NCBI GenBank assembly: GCA_028708055.1
Contig: JAQVZT010000204.1
Location: forward strand, 1 to 5,176
Length of the DNA stretch: 5,176 nt
Direction of reading: 5' to 3'
DNA from: Methanothrix sp.
GTDB lineage: Archaea; Halobacteriota; Methanosarcinia; Methanotrichales; Methanotrichaceae
Part shown: positions 5,034 to 5,176 of the stretch, piece after piece
How positions within the stretch are numbered: position 1 is the stretch's first letter
How the letters are laid out: every line of letters begins with the position of its first letter
Notes under the pieces: generated by a model
What the model was told of the DNA's origin: nothing
The model's input: only the letters and a program-made list of their open reading frames with translations
The model's database searches: none
Made by a program: the position numbers and the translations under genes

Positions 5034-5176
5034 TTTCTAGAAAAGACAGATGAAGCGCGCCTAGATCTAGATCTTAGAGAGATTGACTTGTATCGCTTTA
5101 TGCTTACTATTCCCGACCGTGTATTACCGCGAGACCCCTTGCAGATTACTATGCCAATTACGGCACGCAACTCCTT
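5034..5176 (+). pseudogene. Partial protein-like frame running off the window, no start codon
   Basis: The plus frame is open from 5034 to the window end and reads in part LDLDLREIDLYRFMLTIPDR and then VLPRDPLQITMPI. The pattern of hydrophobic and charged residues looks like a real protein, and the complementary minus-strand frame is an Arg/Ser-rich string typical of a shadow. I do not recognise the family. The frame begins right after TAA 5031-5033, with no ATG or GTG before ATG 5100; TTG 5088 is the only other option. In the same frame upstream of the TAA, an ATG at 4989 opens 14 codons. The gene is therefore either 5'-truncated, interrupted by a nonsense codon, or started unusually. The true 3' end lies outside the window. 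Confidence 0.45.
5061..5074. repeat. Overlapping palindromes CTAGATCTAG and AGATCTAGATCT
   Basis: CTAGATCTAG (5061-5070) and AGATCTAGATCT (5063-5074) are both perfect palindromes sharing eight bases. They fall in the gap before the 138-residue gene and inside the partial plus frame, where they encode LDLDL. A protein-binding site is possible, but the repeat may only reflect the coding sequence. Confidence 0.4.

Noticed and set aside
4979..5170. Minus-strand 63-codon frame at the right end
   Set aside because: Its Arg/Ser-rich product looks like the shadow of the plus-strand frame at 5034-5176, and it overlaps the start of the 138-residue gene.
1..5176. CRISPR array, rRNA or complete insertion sequence
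   Set aside because: I saw no regularly spaced repeats, no rRNA-like stretch, and no transposase with paired terminal repeats.

Overview
The window looks archaeal, most likely a methanogenic euryarchaeon. A Methanothrix/Methanosaeta-like genome is my best guess, but it is not proven. The evidence is a ribosomal protein S8e of the archaeal type, a DUF1922 zinc protein (an archaeal family), two tRNA genes without an encoded CCA, and TATA-box promoters at archaeal spacing. The left 3.6 kb is ordinary, fairly GC-rich chromosome. The right 1.5 kb is gene-poor, broken and visibly more AT-rich towards its end.

Layout from left to right: tRNA-Glu(CTC) on the minus strand; an endonuclease III-type DNA glycosylase (minus) whose [4Fe-4S] motif has His in place of the second Cys; a divergent MgtC/DUF4010 membrane protein (plus) split by a single-base frameshift near 1880; tRNA-Val(TAC) (minus); a PaaI-type hotdog thioesterase (plus) with a clean TATA box and an almost leaderless start; and a short convergent gap. 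A minus-strand pair follows, S8e then DUF1922, which shares one promoter.

From about 3600 to 4437 I find no intact gene. Two fragments can be read there on the plus strand: the N-terminus of a DUF1156 (COG1743-type) DNA methylase and, about 70 bp later, the C-terminus of a DUF499 (COG1483-type) ATPase. These two families are neighbours in a putative DNA-modification/defence cassette, so this looks like the scar of such a cassette after loss of its interior and heavy decay. Two 7-bp hairpins that exclude each other lie just before the first fragment.

The right end (4437-5176) holds a 47-residue ORF and a 138-residue protein of unknown function, both on the minus strand. A divergent plus-strand frame then runs off the window; it reads like real protein but has no start codon, and an in-frame TAA separates it from the nearest upstream ATG. 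The core genes serve translation, DNA repair and general metabolism and do not form one pathway. The right-hand part is best read as an accessory region in decay.
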